Under the pieces are notes generated by a model that saw nothing but the letters and a program-made list of their open reading frames with translations, was not told where the DNA came from and did no database searches. A stretch of DNA of 64,000 nt, from the NCBI RefSeq assembly GCF_010093535.1, contig NW_022985164.1, forward strand, positions 2,211,479 to 2,275,478, read 5' to 3'. The position numbers and the translations under genes are program-made. Position 1 is the stretch's first letter, and every line of letters starts with the position of its first letter. Origin of the DNA: Lindgomyces ingoldianus. Its lineage: Eukaryota; Ascomycota; Dothideomycetes; Pleosporales; Lindgomycetaceae. Shown here piece after piece: positions 1 through 11,505 of this stretch.

Positions 1-348
1 CATGTAGGCCATGACAGACGGGGTAGGATTTTAGGATAGAAATTAGCATCCTGTTAGCAGTTACTCTAAATATAGCAGGGGGTTTAACACACGAGCTCTA
101 GCTAATTATGCGCCATGTTGGGTGATAATACGCTGCCTAAAGAGAGGGACAGAAGGTTGAAGTTGGTGGAGTGAGGGAAATGTGCGTCTATATTACACTG
201 ATAGAAGGTTGAAGTGAGTCCACCGACTGTGTAACCTATCCGCGCCGAATATGATCATGTAGGACTTGCGTCTATATATGTACAATCCTCTAAGCTATGC
301 CCTGGGTATCATCAACAGTGATCATACACCCTCCTCACCTTCTCGCCA
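1..348. other. 3' flank of the carrier gene, no gene seen
   Basis: No reading frame here looks coding. The DNA is mixed composition and holds a loose internal duplication around 150-220: the words agaaggttgaag and aggttgaagt recur about 55 bp apart. Confidence 0.5.
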
Positions 349-1758
349 TCAAGTCAACAGAATCTCAAACCCTTCCTTACTGATAGTAACTTCCTCATTC
401 TCAAACGCGTACTTTCTTCTCACAAGCTCAAAAACAATCAATCCAGCACTCGTACTCGGTACCTGCCGAATCGTATTCAAGAAGAAATCACGGTAGAGAT
501 AGCGTCTCCAACCCCCCGCTCTTTTCGCGAGTTTCTTGCACTGTCGGAAAGTTTCTTCATATGCATGGTAGTACCGCTGCATGATACGACTGGGCTTCTT
601 TTCGTCGTGTGCTTGGTAGTCCAGCGCTTCAAGACGACGGTAGTGCACGGTTTGTAATTCAGTGAGCGGGTGTTGGACCAGTTGCGAAGTGATAGAAGCA
701 GATATGCCCGCTAGAAGGAGAAAAGCAGGCTCGATGGTGTAATGAGGTTTTATCACTGGCCGGCCATCCATATCGTCGCGGTAATGGGCGGCAGACTCCA
801 GCAAGGTGTCGCGCGTGCGGCTTCCGTAGTATTTTGTTATGAACTCGTAGTAGGCCTGGCTTTTGATGGTTTCGAAGGTGCTGAAAAATACGGCGGCGCC
901 GAAAGAGTCTTTGACTAAACTCAGCGTCCAGCCCGCGAAAATGCCGCGGACGCCAATGGAATGTAGCTTGTGACCCGCATAGTGCCACATTGTCTTATAT
1001 TTGCCCTCGAGGATGTCGGCGGTGCGGAAGCGGACTTGGAGGGCATCGAAGGGGGCGGCCAGGAGCGATTGTACACCTCCGGCTATGAAGCCTGCGGAGA
1101 GGGTAGTGGAAATGGATGGAGGGGGATAAGAGCGTTTAATGTGGTGCGAAGAAGGTGCATGAAGAGAGGAGAGACTTTGGAGATATGCCGTATAGAGCAC
1201 CGCGCCGATACTGCTCAACGTTAGACTTGAAATGTGCAGATTAACTGCGTGTTATCACACAACGTGGAACATGACTAGGGCAGGGTCTATCTATTAACCC
1301 TCTCGCTAGAATTAAGGAGAAGGCCAACAGAGTGCACATCACTGCCCTGAATTACCCCAGTCTTGACTACGTTAGGTGACAAGACGCAATATGCATGGAC
1401 CTTACAAAGTATTTGCCATTAGCGGCGGCAGCACCTGGTTCGGAATGAAGCTCCACCCCTCGGCCCTGACTGCATGAGCCAGAAGAGCTGGAGTCGTCAT
1501 TCTCCATGACCATCCCAACTCAGCCTGCACATGGGGATTGATAGCCCTGGCATAGCCTAGGTAGTCGATGCGACCACGAAAGAAGGCCTTTACTGGCGCG
1601 CGGAAATAGAAAGCTACAGCTCGAGCCGTGATGGCGCGTATACCGGCGGCTTGCACTCCAGTCGCGGCGTTGCCCTTCTTTGGCTGGGTCGCGGTCTCTG
1701 GGTCCTCATTGCGGGGGGAGGGAGAGACTCCAGCGCGAATGCTGGAGCCGGTAGTCAT
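349..1758 (-). CDS. Mitochondrial carrier-family protein, 2 exons, 404 aa
   Basis: Join is complement(349..1210, 1406..1758). The first exon starts at ATG 1758 and ends at donor GTAAGG (1405-1400). The second opens after CAG at 1211, giving a continuous ...LMANTFIGAVLYTAYLQ... junction that matches the fungal carrier family as I remember it. The 195-nt intron is long for this window. Carrier proteins sit in the mitochondrial inner membrane and exchange metabolites. Two weakened carrier signatures are visible, APFDALQVRFR and HPLTELQTVHYR; the canonical P-x-D/E-x-x-K/R is only partly kept, so this is a divergent member with unknown substrate. It is transcribed divergently from SPT16 with only 431 bp between the start codons. 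Confidence 0.8.
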
Positions 1759-2189
1759 CTCATATCATCGGAGGGGGAGTCGAAGCCTGCAGAGCACTGC
1801 TGCAGGTGGGAGAGCCGTCCTTTCTATCTCCTAAATGAAGGTGAGGTTGCACGTGGGAGGGTGGTGGTCATTGTGGTCACGGTGGTCACCGGTGAAGAGT
1901 GAATGACAACCCGACAATACCCACCTGCTTTTCCGTTTTCCATTTTCCGTTTTCCGTTTTCCGTTTTCCGCTTCAGTTTTCCGCTCTGCAGCGGAAATTG
2001 AGAGGGAGCGCCCGCGTTAGAGCTTGGCGCCAAGCCATTCTGCGAAAGCGCGGATCGCGTCTCCTCCGCCGTCATTTACTTTCCCATCGTCAACCTCGCG
2101 ACTTTTCTCCATCTCACCTTCCCCCGACCTTCTCCCATCTCAGCCGCGTCAACTATCCGAAGGCCTGTCTTTTCTCGCTGCCTTCTACC
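1759..2189. promoter_or_regulatory. Shared divergent promoter of the carrier gene and SPT16
   Basis: These 431 bp separate two outward-facing start codons, so both promoters and both 5' leaders must fit here. It contains a pyrimidine-rich tandem repeat (1929-1983) and CT-rich stretches near 2085-2135, a composition common in leaders of highly expressed fungal genes. No clear TATA box was seen on either side. Confidence 0.5.
1929..1983 (+). repeat. Tandem TTTTCCG heptamer array
   Basis: Six head-to-tail 7-mers run from 1929 to 1970 (the second is TTTTCCA, the rest TTTTCCG), and one more TTTTCCG lies at 1977-1983. The array ends about 205 bp before the SPT16 start. It may be a binding-site cluster or simple slippage. 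Confidence 0.85.
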
Positions 2190-5100
2190 ATGGCTGACGA
2201 TATTGTCATCGACAAACAGGTCTTCCACGAGCGTCTCAATAACTTTGTCACTAAGTGGAAGGCAGACAAGCGCTCGGGTGATGCCATTTTCAACGGTGCA
2301 GGTTCAATCGCGAGCTGTGTGGGCAAAGCGAGCGACCCGGGAACTTATTCTAAGCCGGCCGCCTTCCAGGTAAGCTCTCTCCCTTCTCCCTCACATTTGC
2401 ATGCGCAGAAACGATGCGGCGCTGATCCCGTGGTTGTATAGCTATGGCTGCTAGGCTACGAGTTCCCCGCGACCCTGTTCGTCCTCACACCCGACCTTTT
2501 CCAGATCGTCACAACCAAGAAGAAGGGTACGTCGGCCACACTCACTACTATGACGGTTGAATGCTAATGTTGGCCGGCTTCCCAGCTTCGTACCTGGCAC
2601 CGCTCAAAGGGGGTAAGGTTCCCGTCGAGATCCTGGTCCGTGGCAAGGATGCCGAAGAGAACAAGAAGCAGTTTCAGAGCTGCATAGAGTCCATGAAGAA
2701 GGCAGGCGTGAGTCACAATGGCAACAGCGAGATAAAACATGTCCTAACACGGCTTAGAAGAAAGTCGCAGTGATGAAAAAGGACAACGCCGCCGGCCCCT
2801 TCGCCGAGGAATGGAAGGCAGCATTTCAGGCCTCAGACATCAAGGAGGAGGATCAGGTCGATCTGGCGGGCATCTTGTCCAATGCTGCTTTGTCAGTCAA
2901 GGACGAGAAGGAGCTGGTGAGTTTGGAGACTTCAGCATCGCTCGGCTTGCATTGCTGACATGTACAAGCGTATCATCCGAGACGCCTCCCGAGCCTCCAG
3001 TGCCCTCATGACCAGCTACTTTGTCGAAGAAATGTCCGAAATCCTTGATACGGAGGAGAAAATTACTCATCGTGCGTTTTCGGAAAAAGTTGGCAACAAA
3101 ATCGACGACCCCAAGTTTTTCCAGAAGGAAAAGGTGTCGAAGAATTTTGACCCCATGCAGCTGGACTGGTGCCTACAGCCCATCGTGCAGAGCGGCGGAA
3201 AATACGACCTGCGCTTTCAATCAGATCCGGACGAGAGCAACCTGCACGCCGGGGTCATCATATCAGCCCTAGGCCTGCGCTACCAGACATACGGCTGCAT
3301 GGTTGGCCGGACGTACATGGTTGGCCCAAACAAGAGCCAGGAGAGCAACTACAAGCTTCTCCTATCCATGCATGATTTGGTCCTTAAATCGATAAAGGAT
3401 GGCGTCGTGGCTAAGGACGTTTTCAACAAGGCCCTGAGCCTGCTCAAATCAAAGAAACCCGATTTAGAGAAGAATTTTACCATGAGAAACGTTGGCTACG
3501 GTATTGGTGTTGAGAACAAGGACCCAACCCTGCTGCTGAGTGCCAAAAACCAGCGGGTGCTAAAGGATGGCATGACGCTCGTTGTTCAAACTGGGCTGCA
3601 GGACCTCAAGAACCCGAACCCACAGGACAAGAAGAGTGCTGCTTATTCACTTCTCTTGATCGACACGGTTCGTGTGACACCCACTGATGCCGCCGTATTC
3701 ACTAAAGATACCCCGTCCGATCTGGACTCAGTCTCATTCTTCTTTAACGACGAGGAAGAGCCTGAGACTAAGCCGAAACCGAAGCGAGAACGTCCTGGCG
3801 CGGTTGCACAGACAAACGCCACCAAGACGCGAACCCGACATGAGCGGCCGACAAATCAAGATGCGGAGAAGGAAGCGCAGCGCCGAGAGCATCAGAAAGA
3901 GCTTCATCAGAAGAAGCAGGCAGACGGCCTAGAAACGTACGGCAAGGGTGCAAAGTCTCTGAACGGAACCGAGGAGAAGAAGTTCAAGCGATTTGAATCG
4001 TACAAGCGCGACAACCAGCTGCCTGTTGCGGTTGCCAATCTAGAGATTGTTGTGGACAAGAAGCTCCAGACAGTCATTCTCCCCATTATGGGCCGTCCGG
4101 TGCCTTTCCACATTAACACCATCAAGAACGCCTCACACACTCCCGAGAGCGATTTTACCTCTCTGCGTATCAATTTCCTCTCGCCCGGTCAGGGAGTGGG
4201 TAGGAAAGACGACCAGCCGTTTGAAGACCCTAATGCACACTTTATTCGAAGCTTGACATTTCGCTCCCATGACGTGGATCGTATTGATAGAATCACTAAG
4301 GATATCACCGATCTCAAAAAGGACGTCGTCCGTCGGGAGCAGGAGAAGAAGCAGATGGAGGACGTGGTAGAGCAAGACAAGCTCATACCTATAAAGAGTG
4401 AGTTGATACGTCTTGCGCTCGAACTCCAAAATGCTGATTACATTATTAGACCGAAAACCATACATCCTTGACATGATCTTTATGCGACCCGCCATGGACG
4501 GCAAACGCATTCCCGGTCAAGTCGAAGTCCACCAAAACGGTCTCCGCTACGTTCATGGTGCTGGCGGCTTTAGGATCGATATCCTTTTCGGCAACATCAA
4601 GCACCTTTTTTTCCAGCCTTCGCAACACGAACTGATTGTCATCATTCATGTCCACCTCAAAAATCCAATCATGATTGGAAAGAAGAAGGCCAAGGACGTT
4701 CAGTTTGTTCGCGAAGCTACTGAGATGCAGTTTGACGAGACGGGTAACCGGAAACGACGACACAAATTTGGTGACGAAGAAGAGTTCGAGCAGGAACAAG
4801 AAGAGCGACGACGACGCGCCGCTCTCGATAAAGAGTTCAAGAACTTTGCTGAGAAAATCGCGGACGCAGCGCGCAACGAAAATGTGTCGGTGGATATTCC
4901 CTACCGAGAGCTCGGTTTCAATGGTGTTCCTTCCAGATCATCTGTGCTCGTTCAGCCCACCACAGACTGCTTAGTACAACTTACTGAGCCACCATTCACA
5001 TGTCTGACCCTCGCCGAGATCGAAATCGTCCACCTAGAACGTGTCCAATTCGGCCTACGCAACTTCGACATGGTGGTCGTATTCAAAGACTACAACCGCC

Positions 5101-5549
5101 CTCCGGTACACATCAACACCATCCCCGTCGAGTCTCTTGACCCAGTCAAAGACTGGCTCGACAGCGTCGACATTCCCTTCTCCGAAGGTCCGCTCAATCT
5201 CAACTGGGCCACCATCATGAAAACCGTTACCTCGGACCCCCACCAATTCTTCGTCGACGGTGGATGGTCGTTCTTGTCCACGGAATCTGACGACGAGGAT
5301 GACGAGCAGGAGGAAGAGGAAAGCGCGTTTGAGGTTAGTGACTCGGAGCTTGCTATCTCGGATGAAAGTTCTGGGTCTGGCAGTGATTTCGATGAGAATG
5401 CAAGCGATGAGATGAGTGCCGAGGGGAGTGACGATGAGTTGAGTGAGGAAGGCGAGGATTGGGATGAGCTGGAGAAGAAGGCGGCGAGGAAAGATAGAGA
5501 GGGGGGATTGAATGATGATGATGACAGGGGGAAGAAGAGGAAACGTTGA
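2190..5549 (+). CDS. SPT16: FACT complex histone chaperone subunit Spt16, 6 exons, 1024 aa
   Basis: Join: 2190..2369, 2442..2526, 2586..2707, 2758..2916, 2969..4397, 4450..5549; all five introns are GT-AG and 50-72 nt, and the frame is continuous. Spt16 with Pob3/SSRP1 forms FACT, which loosens and rebuilds nucleosomes during transcription and replication. Order: N-terminal aminopeptidase-like (catalytically dead M24 fold) domain to about residue 440, a linker with basic and Lys/Glu-rich runs, the middle histone-binding domain ([20 protein letters not shown] is a hallmark), and a long acidic tail rich in Asp, Glu and Ser (about residues 930-1000) ending in KKRKR. Length equals the usual ~1020-1030 aa. 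The start at 2190 gives the expected N-terminus, [16 protein letters not shown]. This is the surest call in the window. Confidence 0.97.
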
Positions 5550-6737
5550 TGAGGGGAAATGATGGGAGGGGACTATGGCGATGACTGATTAATGCTTCAC
5601 TCTTTGCGAGAAAGCAGAGCAGAGAGGATTGTGTAGCATCAGAGTCATTTTCTGATTTTCACCTCACCTTGGCTTCCTGTTCCTCAGGCTGGATAGCTAT
5701 ATGGACTTTGTAAGATTGGTTGATGGATATTTCGCCCACCCACTTGCTTGTGGGCGGGAAATTGGTTTGGACGTGCATGGATGGACGGGTACAGATCACA
5801 GATGGCAGCTAGGCGCTAGGAGCGTCTGAGTAATAAAAGTCTCATTGCTATACATGCACACAAAGACACTTAATTGACGCCGGTTGAACAATGAGGCACC
5901 TACTTGCTATAAGCTAGTATTGTTGCACTACACCCAACCAACGTAGAAAATGACCAAGGTAGAGTGAGTCTGATAAATAAACATCTTGCTATAACTAGAG
6001 AGGTGAATAACGCAGTGCAAATCCGTTCTGAACTGTCCCCCTGGCCATGCATGTTCTACCCTGGGTGACAAGATTTCGTTTTACAATGCCTTGCATGCCT
6101 TGTGAATGAAAGCTTTCCGGCAAGCAAACTTCCTTCGAATGTGTTATGCTCAAGGCCGGACCTGATCAGAAATCAGGCAACGAGAGGAACGCGTGCTTGC
6201 GCGGACTAAACATGCTTCATGCCGGCCCGTCTTGGTAAGTCTGAGGGTCTTGGTAGGTGGCTGGAATTGAGGATTGGCGCAGGGATCCCGCATACGGGAA
6301 GGCGTCGAAATGCATACCGCAAATAGTTTAGCGCCTGTGAAGGGGGCATGTACCAGTGGCTGTCAGATGGATTCTTTTTTCAGGTGATGGAGATGCCTTA
6401 ACTCCATGACATAGCATATCGGACGAATATTGCAACAGAAGATGGCGGAGGGTCGGATGGTGACTTGGAGTTTGTCCGAATGGATGAAGGGTGAGAGGGA
6501 GGATATAAACCTTGGAAGGGAGGGAGATGTACTAGATTGCACGCTGACCGGGCTTGCTTGAAGCCTTTTACTTGTTTTTACTTGCTGAGTTCTTATACGC
6601 TGGGATTTGATACCGTTCCTTCTAACTTCTTTAAAGCGGCCGCGGGTGTACAAACGCATCGGCTTCCCTAAACTTTCTCCTCACCTAAACGACCCGTCAT
6701 CTCCTTTGCCCTCCACTCACTCTCATCCACTACTACA
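5550..6737. other. Intergenic, no gene seen
   Basis: No coding-like frame on either strand. It must carry the SPT16 terminator and the promoter of the next gene; a TATAAA at 6504-6509 lies about 230 bp before that gene's start, which is far for a core promoter unless the leader is long. Confidence 0.5.
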
Positions 6738-7867
6738 ATGGGCCCCTCAAAATCCATGCAAATGGGCCCGCTATCCATTTCTCGCTGGGATCTCTTCTAC
6801 AAATCCCAATTCAAGACCAAAGTCCCTTCACCCCCAGTCCCACCCTCCACCTCTCTAACCGGCCAGACCGCGATAGTCACAGGTAGCAACACGGGTCTCG
6901 GGTTCTACGCCTGTAAACACCTTCTTTCATTAAATCTCTCTCGATTAATCATTGCAGTACGATCAAAGAGTAAGGGAGAGACCGCCGCGAATGAGTTAAG
7001 GAAGCAATACACCGGGAAGATTGAGGTGTGGGAACTGGATATGAGTTCGTATGACTCAATCCGCGACTTTGTGCGCAGAGTGGAGTCCGAGTTGGAAAGA
7101 CTTGATATTGCGATCCTGAACGCGGGAGTTGGGAGACTAAAATTCACTCTCAACCCCAGCACCGGCCACGAAGAAAGTATTCAAACAAACTACCTTTCCA
7201 CCTTCCTCCTCTCCATCCTACTGCTCCCAGCACTGAAGAACAAATCACCCGCCGGAAAACCAGGTCATTTGACACTGATAAACTCGGCTATGGGGTATTG
7301 GGCGAAATTCCCAAACCGCACCCAAGTCCCCCTCCTCGCTTCCTTCGACGACGAGAAAATCACGCCCTGGGATCCGCAAGAGCGCTACGCTGTGTCCAAA
7401 GCACTCGGGCATTTATTCTTCCCCAGGCTGGCCGAATATGTGTCTGCGGATGATGTAGTCATGAATATGGTGGAGCCGGGTTTCATCAAAGGCTCGAATC
7501 TGCAGCGTGACGCAAAAGGGACGATGCGTGTGGCGGTTGGGATTTTTGCAGGATTGACTGGGAGAAGGGTGCAGGACGGGGCGTGGACGCATGTGGATGC
7601 AGTGGCGGTGAAGGGGAAGGAGAGTCATGGGTGTTTTTTGATGAATTGGGGGGTTTTGCCGTAAGTGATCAGGTTTTTTGTTAGTTGATTTTGAGACGCC
7701 TTTGTACTAGACATTGTTAGCTAACTTGTTGCGCGATGCGTAGGTTTAATGAGATGGTGTATACGGAGGAAGGAAAGGTGATTATGGATAGGCTCTGGGA
7801 TGAGACAATGTTAGAATTTGCGTTTGCTGGAGTAGATGGGATTCTCAAGGACATGAAAAACGAGTGA
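6738..7867 (+). CDS. Short-chain dehydrogenase/reductase, 2 exons, 348 aa
   Basis: Join: 6738..7660, 7744..7867. Donor GTAAGT and acceptor TAG fuse cc|g to give ...GVLPFNEMVYTEEGK..., so the final 41 residues are on a separate exon. It is an NAD(P)-dependent oxidoreductase with a classical SDR fold: cofactor loop TGSNTGLG near residue 50, NAGVG, a catalytic Ser region NSAMGYW and YAVSK (Tyr and Lys of the active site). The sequence style resembles the retinol-dehydrogenase/WW-oxidoreductase-like SDRs that often appear as tailoring enzymes in fungi. No polyketide synthase, NRPS or P450 is next to it, so there is no cluster to assign it to. A second ATG at 6759 is possible. Substrate unknown. 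Confidence 0.88.
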
Positions 7868-9531
7868 TGTGAGAAAAGAGTCCGGTTGCCGTGGTAGATA
7901 CACTAACTGGATTCGGGTTTTGGGCTGGTTGACATCGGGCGTTTCTCGTTCTTGAATTGTTTGCGAGAGAGTTGAGGAAATTACAGCCCCTTTACTTGTT
8001 TAGCAAGATTCCCTATAAGTTTAGCATAAGAGATCTCGTTAGGGGTTTGTGGTTATTAGCTTGGGGGATTTTTAGGGAATTTCAAGCTGGCGCTAGGTTG
8101 AGATCATGAGAATGGGATAAGGTCATCCAGTGTATCTTAACTATAGATCATCTAATCAGGGACTGGACCTTAGTTAGCACAGAGCCAAACTTGGCATCCC
8201 AATAGATATGCGCCGAATCTTGGTGGTGTATTAGTGAAAGTAGGTGTAAGACGATGGATCATCATTTTTGGAACCTAAAACAGCTAACATATGCAGAGCG
8301 CGTCTGGTCCAGCCTCATAGTTGCAGTGGATCAAGTGCACCACGAAGTCGCTCCTCCGCGGAAGCATAACTCACCTTGACTCTGCAACCGAACTGGAGGG
8401 TGACAGCATGCGCATAGCAGCCAACATCCATATCTCCAGAGCCGAGGAGGCTAAGCTTTGCGGTAGTTGATGGCCTCGTTTTGGGCATACTTGGCACTAG
8501 TTTGAAGAAATGCATAGATTGCCCGGACACATTTGCTGTGTCTCGTATGCCCGATCAGGGCGATCTAGAGGATCGAGAAATGGAATGTACAGTATGTGGA
8601 CTACCGAGCTCGTGTGTATATACACACACTATGGAACTGGGTAAACGGCGTGATTATTGGGCGGTAGGATCTGGGGAAAATGGTCTCGAGGTACTCTGGA
8701 CTTGAGGCGAGATTTCAGGGTATGAGCGGAGAAAGGAGTGAAAGAGGGGTACGTACGGAATACAGGCAAGTCTGTATTGAGAATGAGTTAAAAAAATACG
8801 AGGGAAAGTTGACAGTACTACCATATGCCAAGTGAGGAAGCTGTAGATAACCCGACAGATAACCCTGCGTCCATCAGTGGTCTAGAAACCAGGGACTTCC
8901 TTCGCAAATTCGGCCAAGCCAATCCTTAATCCTTCAAACCAGTCTCCCAATCCCTCTCCAACAGGCAACCTGGATAACTGTGTGAGTAAGAGACCAAGAA
9001 AATACAAATAATGGGCGAGAGCATGAGAACAAATGGCAACATTACCCTTCAAGCCAATCCAAGCCCCGCTATGCAAAAATCAGGAAGGCAAAGGAAACAC
9101 TCAATCTATATTAGCAATTGACAAGAAACTTACCCATGGATCAAAGCGACTTGGATTTACCCGGACCTCGCCCAATCCCTGAAAACCACACCACCCCTAC
9201 ACCATCTCTCATTGAACTGACCAGGATATTGGGGTTCCGGAACACCAAAATATGTAGGAAACGGAGAAACCCAGATAGCTTGCCACAATTATCAAATTAT
9301 TCTGCCACGAGGGCGGGGAACCGGACCTTGGATCTCACATGGATGTAATGGGCCCTGGTTGTGAGGCGATATATATAGGTTGATGAACAGAGATATTCTC
9401 TGCTTTTAAGGAGGACGTGGTTCGCTTCTTTACAACTCGCCTTCGCATAGGATTCGATATTTTTTGGTCAATAATTGTCGTCGCGCAGAACACAGAACGA
9501 GCTCAACTGAACACGTTGAATCGAAGGCAAG
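7868..9531. other. Intergenic with only weak ORFs
   Basis: Frames on both strands are short and I recognise none. On the minus strand, 9080-9300 has an intron-like piece (GTAAGT, a CTAAT branch site and TAG at about 9137-9110) flanked by open frames, which could be a relic or undetected exons; I could not build a coherent gene. Confidence 0.4.
9370..9377 (+). promoter_or_regulatory. TATA-box candidate for the small secreted protein gene
   Basis: TATATATA lies 155 bp upstream of the ATG at 9532. The distance suits a core promoter followed by a leader of roughly 110-130 nt. Confidence 0.35.
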
Positions 9532-9804
9532 ATGAAGATCTCAGCCCTCATCCTCGTCATCGTTGCTTCAGTCGCCACAGCAGCTCCCACAGCGGTATGC
9601 TCTCGCCATCGTGATTTCCAATCCCCTCCGAGTAAAGTGTTGATCCGGTCGATTTAGACTAGCCTAGAACGTGCGACGAAAACAATAAGAGATGCAGCTG
9701 GCAACGACCTACTCGCTCCATGCACCGAATGTCCATGCTCCAGGGATTTTAAAAATTACATTTGTACTTGCGTTAGTGGATTCCTATTGTACCCCCAAGT
9801 GTAA
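9532..9804 (+). CDS. Small secreted cysteine-containing protein, 2 exons, 69 aa
   Basis: Join: 9532..9594, 9658..9804. The first exon reads MKISALILVIVASVATAAP then TA: a short basic start, hydrophobic core and A-x-A cleavage region, a textbook signal peptide of about 18 residues. A 63-nt intron (GTATGC ... TTTAG) follows, and the second exon stays open to a TAA. The mature protein is about 50 residues with five cysteines in two knots, PCTECPC and ICTC, a layout common in small secreted fungal proteins including effectors. It resembles no family I know. An alternative 3' end exists: a 40-nt intron (donor at 9789, branch CTAAT) would replace the C-terminus with a basic tail ending at 9886. Five cysteines is an odd count for full disulfide pairing. 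Confidence 0.6.
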
Positions 9805-10218
9805 ATCTGATGCTAATTATGATGAAAGATTCCAAATGGATGTTGTTGTACATAAAGGGAGAAAAGAGAAGCCGGAAATAGCATAGCGCAAGAGCAGACA
9901 CTCGGCTCTCGTATTGGCGGTCGAAGACAATCGGGGTGGGAATAGGAAGTGGGGTTCTAGTTGGGAAGAATTAATGTGCAAATTGGTGGCTGCTCGAGCA
10001 CTGCTCATACAGGTGTACGATAGAGTGGGAGTAAATTGGAGCTTGTTAAGGCATTGTGAGAATTGGTTACGGCTTTTGGACTAGAGTGAAGAAAGCGCAA
10101 TTCGAGAGTGGAGTTTTGCGTTAACTGTACATCGACCTCGAGTGTTCTGGTAGTGTTTCCAGCTGTCATTGACTGGACAGATCACTACTTTCGAGCCTCG
10201 GTGGCTTCTTTCAAGCCC
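9805..10218. other. Intergenic between convergent genes
   Basis: Holds the 3' ends of the small secreted gene and the transporter gene. Nothing else recognised. Confidence 0.5.
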
Positions 10219-11505
10219 CTACTCGCCACCCGAACTCTTCTCTTGATCTTCCTTCTCTTCTTCCGGCCGGATCCACTTGCGGAAGATAAGCGTTAAGACA
10301 CTTCCAATGGTGACCTGGAGCGCTTGGTAGAGGACCGCTGGGATTTGAAGCTTGCTCTGGTTGACTGGGCTGATACTTAGATACATGACTGAACTTACAG
10401 GGACAACCATTGCAAGAGCTTTCGCCGGACAACAGTAGCACACAGCAATAACATCCTTTTTTGGAAGCCAAATGATAGAGGTTATGAAACATATTCCAAG
10501 CCAGACAAAGTATAGAGAAAAGGAGATGAAGATGAGGAAAACGATGTTGGAGGGCTTGACGGTAGCAAAGGCACCAGAGTGAAAAGCTTGGTCAAAGGTC
10601 TGCCAGACTAATGTAAGAAGGGCCACGGACGATAGCTTCATTAGCTTCCATCTGATGAAGACAGTTTTTGTAATATCCGGAAAGAGGTTCTGGACGATTT
10701 GGCCAACGAACATGGGGATAAAAAGTGAGAGTCCGAGCTGTTTAAACACACGCTGATAAATCTCCCCGTAGTTGTTTCCGTTGACCAGGACCTTTGTATA
10801 CCATGCTCCGCTAGACAGATACATTTGGAGAAGGATTGGAGTGAGGAAAGGACACAGGAATTGACCGATAACAGACTGGACCACGGTGAGTGCAGCATTG
10901 CCATGAGCTTGGCGTGTCATGACAACATTAGATGACATGGTGGTAGGAGCAGAGCCGACAAAAAGGAGGCCAATGAGTAACCATGGATCCATAAACCTTG
11001 GGTTTGTTGCACAGATGGTGACTATTCCAAAAGTAGCCGCCGAAGTCATCAGGTAGCATTGGAGCTGGACTGAAGCGTGAACCTTCCATCGCTTGTAGTT
11101 GTCGAACAGAACACGAGTCGACACCGTGCATCCATTTATGAAGAAGATGACGGATACGGCGAGGTATGTTACGATAGTTCGTTTTAAGCGCTGTTGCGAG
11201 TCGGGGACCTGGACCTGGGAAGAGACGAGGATCACGAATCCCATCCCGAGCAAGAACCACTGGTCTTGGATAAACCACTTGAGGGCCTGGAGTAATGTCT
11301 GGAGCTTAGTCTTTCTCACTTCCTGTGTGTCTGAAAGGCTACGGGAGATCTCGAAATCGTCCATTCCTAAGTCCTTCTTTTCGAAGGCTCTCGTGGAAGG
11401 TGGTGCTGGCCCATTCGGAGAGGGGGAGTCGACCTCGTGGTTTAAGGTTGATGGGATATTTGAAGGCGCTTGAATGGGTCGGTGTACTGGTACTAGATTG
11501 GCCAT
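10219..11505 (-). CDS. SBF-like (Rch1-type) membrane transporter, 428 aa
   Basis: A single exon. The frame is open to 11523, but the first ATG is at 11505 (MANLVPVHRPI). It belongs to the SBF-like/CPA-fold group related to bile-acid:Na+ symporters; the fungal member Rch1 sits in the plasma membrane and influences calcium homeostasis in Candida. An N-terminal cytosolic stretch of about 80 Ser/Pro-rich residues is followed by about ten hydrophobic segments. Family-like motifs are GSAPTTMSSNVVMTRQAHGN near the middle and CCPAKALAMVVPV in the last third. The C-terminus is a charged tail (RPEEEKEDQEKSSGGE). Length fits the family. The transported ion or substrate is not evident. Confidence 0.88.
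   Translation of the reverse strand: MANLVPVHRPIQAPSNIPSTLNHEVDSPSPNGPAPPSTRAFEKKDLGMDDFEISRSLSDTQEVRKTKLQTLLQALKWFIQDQWFLLGMGFVILVSSQVQVPDSQQRLKRTIVTYLAVSVIFFINGCTVSTRVLFDNYKRWKVHASVQLQCYLMTSAATFGIVTICATNPRFMDPWLLIGLLFVGSAPTTMSSNVVMTRQAHGNAALTVVQSVIGQFLCPFLTPILLQMYLSSGAWYTKVLVNGNNYGEIYQRVFKQLGLSLFIPMFVGQIVQNLFPDITKTVFIRWKLMKLSSVALLTLVWQTFDQAFHSGAFATVKPSNIVFLIFISFSLYFVWLGICFITSIIWLPKKDVIAVCYCCPAKALAMVVPVSSVMYLSISPVNQSKLQIPAVLYQALQVTIGSVLTLIFRKWIRPEEEKEDQEKSSGGE

Noticed and set aside
1899..2441. Plus-strand 180-codon ORF running into SPT16
   Set aside because: It reads through the TTTTCCG array and the SPT16 leader and only becomes SPT16-like after ATG 2190; the upstream part is leader sequence in frame by chance.
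6738..11505. A secondary-metabolite gene cluster around the SDR and transporter genes
   Set aside because: No backbone synthase, P450, methyltransferase or pathway regulator is present, and the transporter is an Rch1-type rather than an efflux pump.
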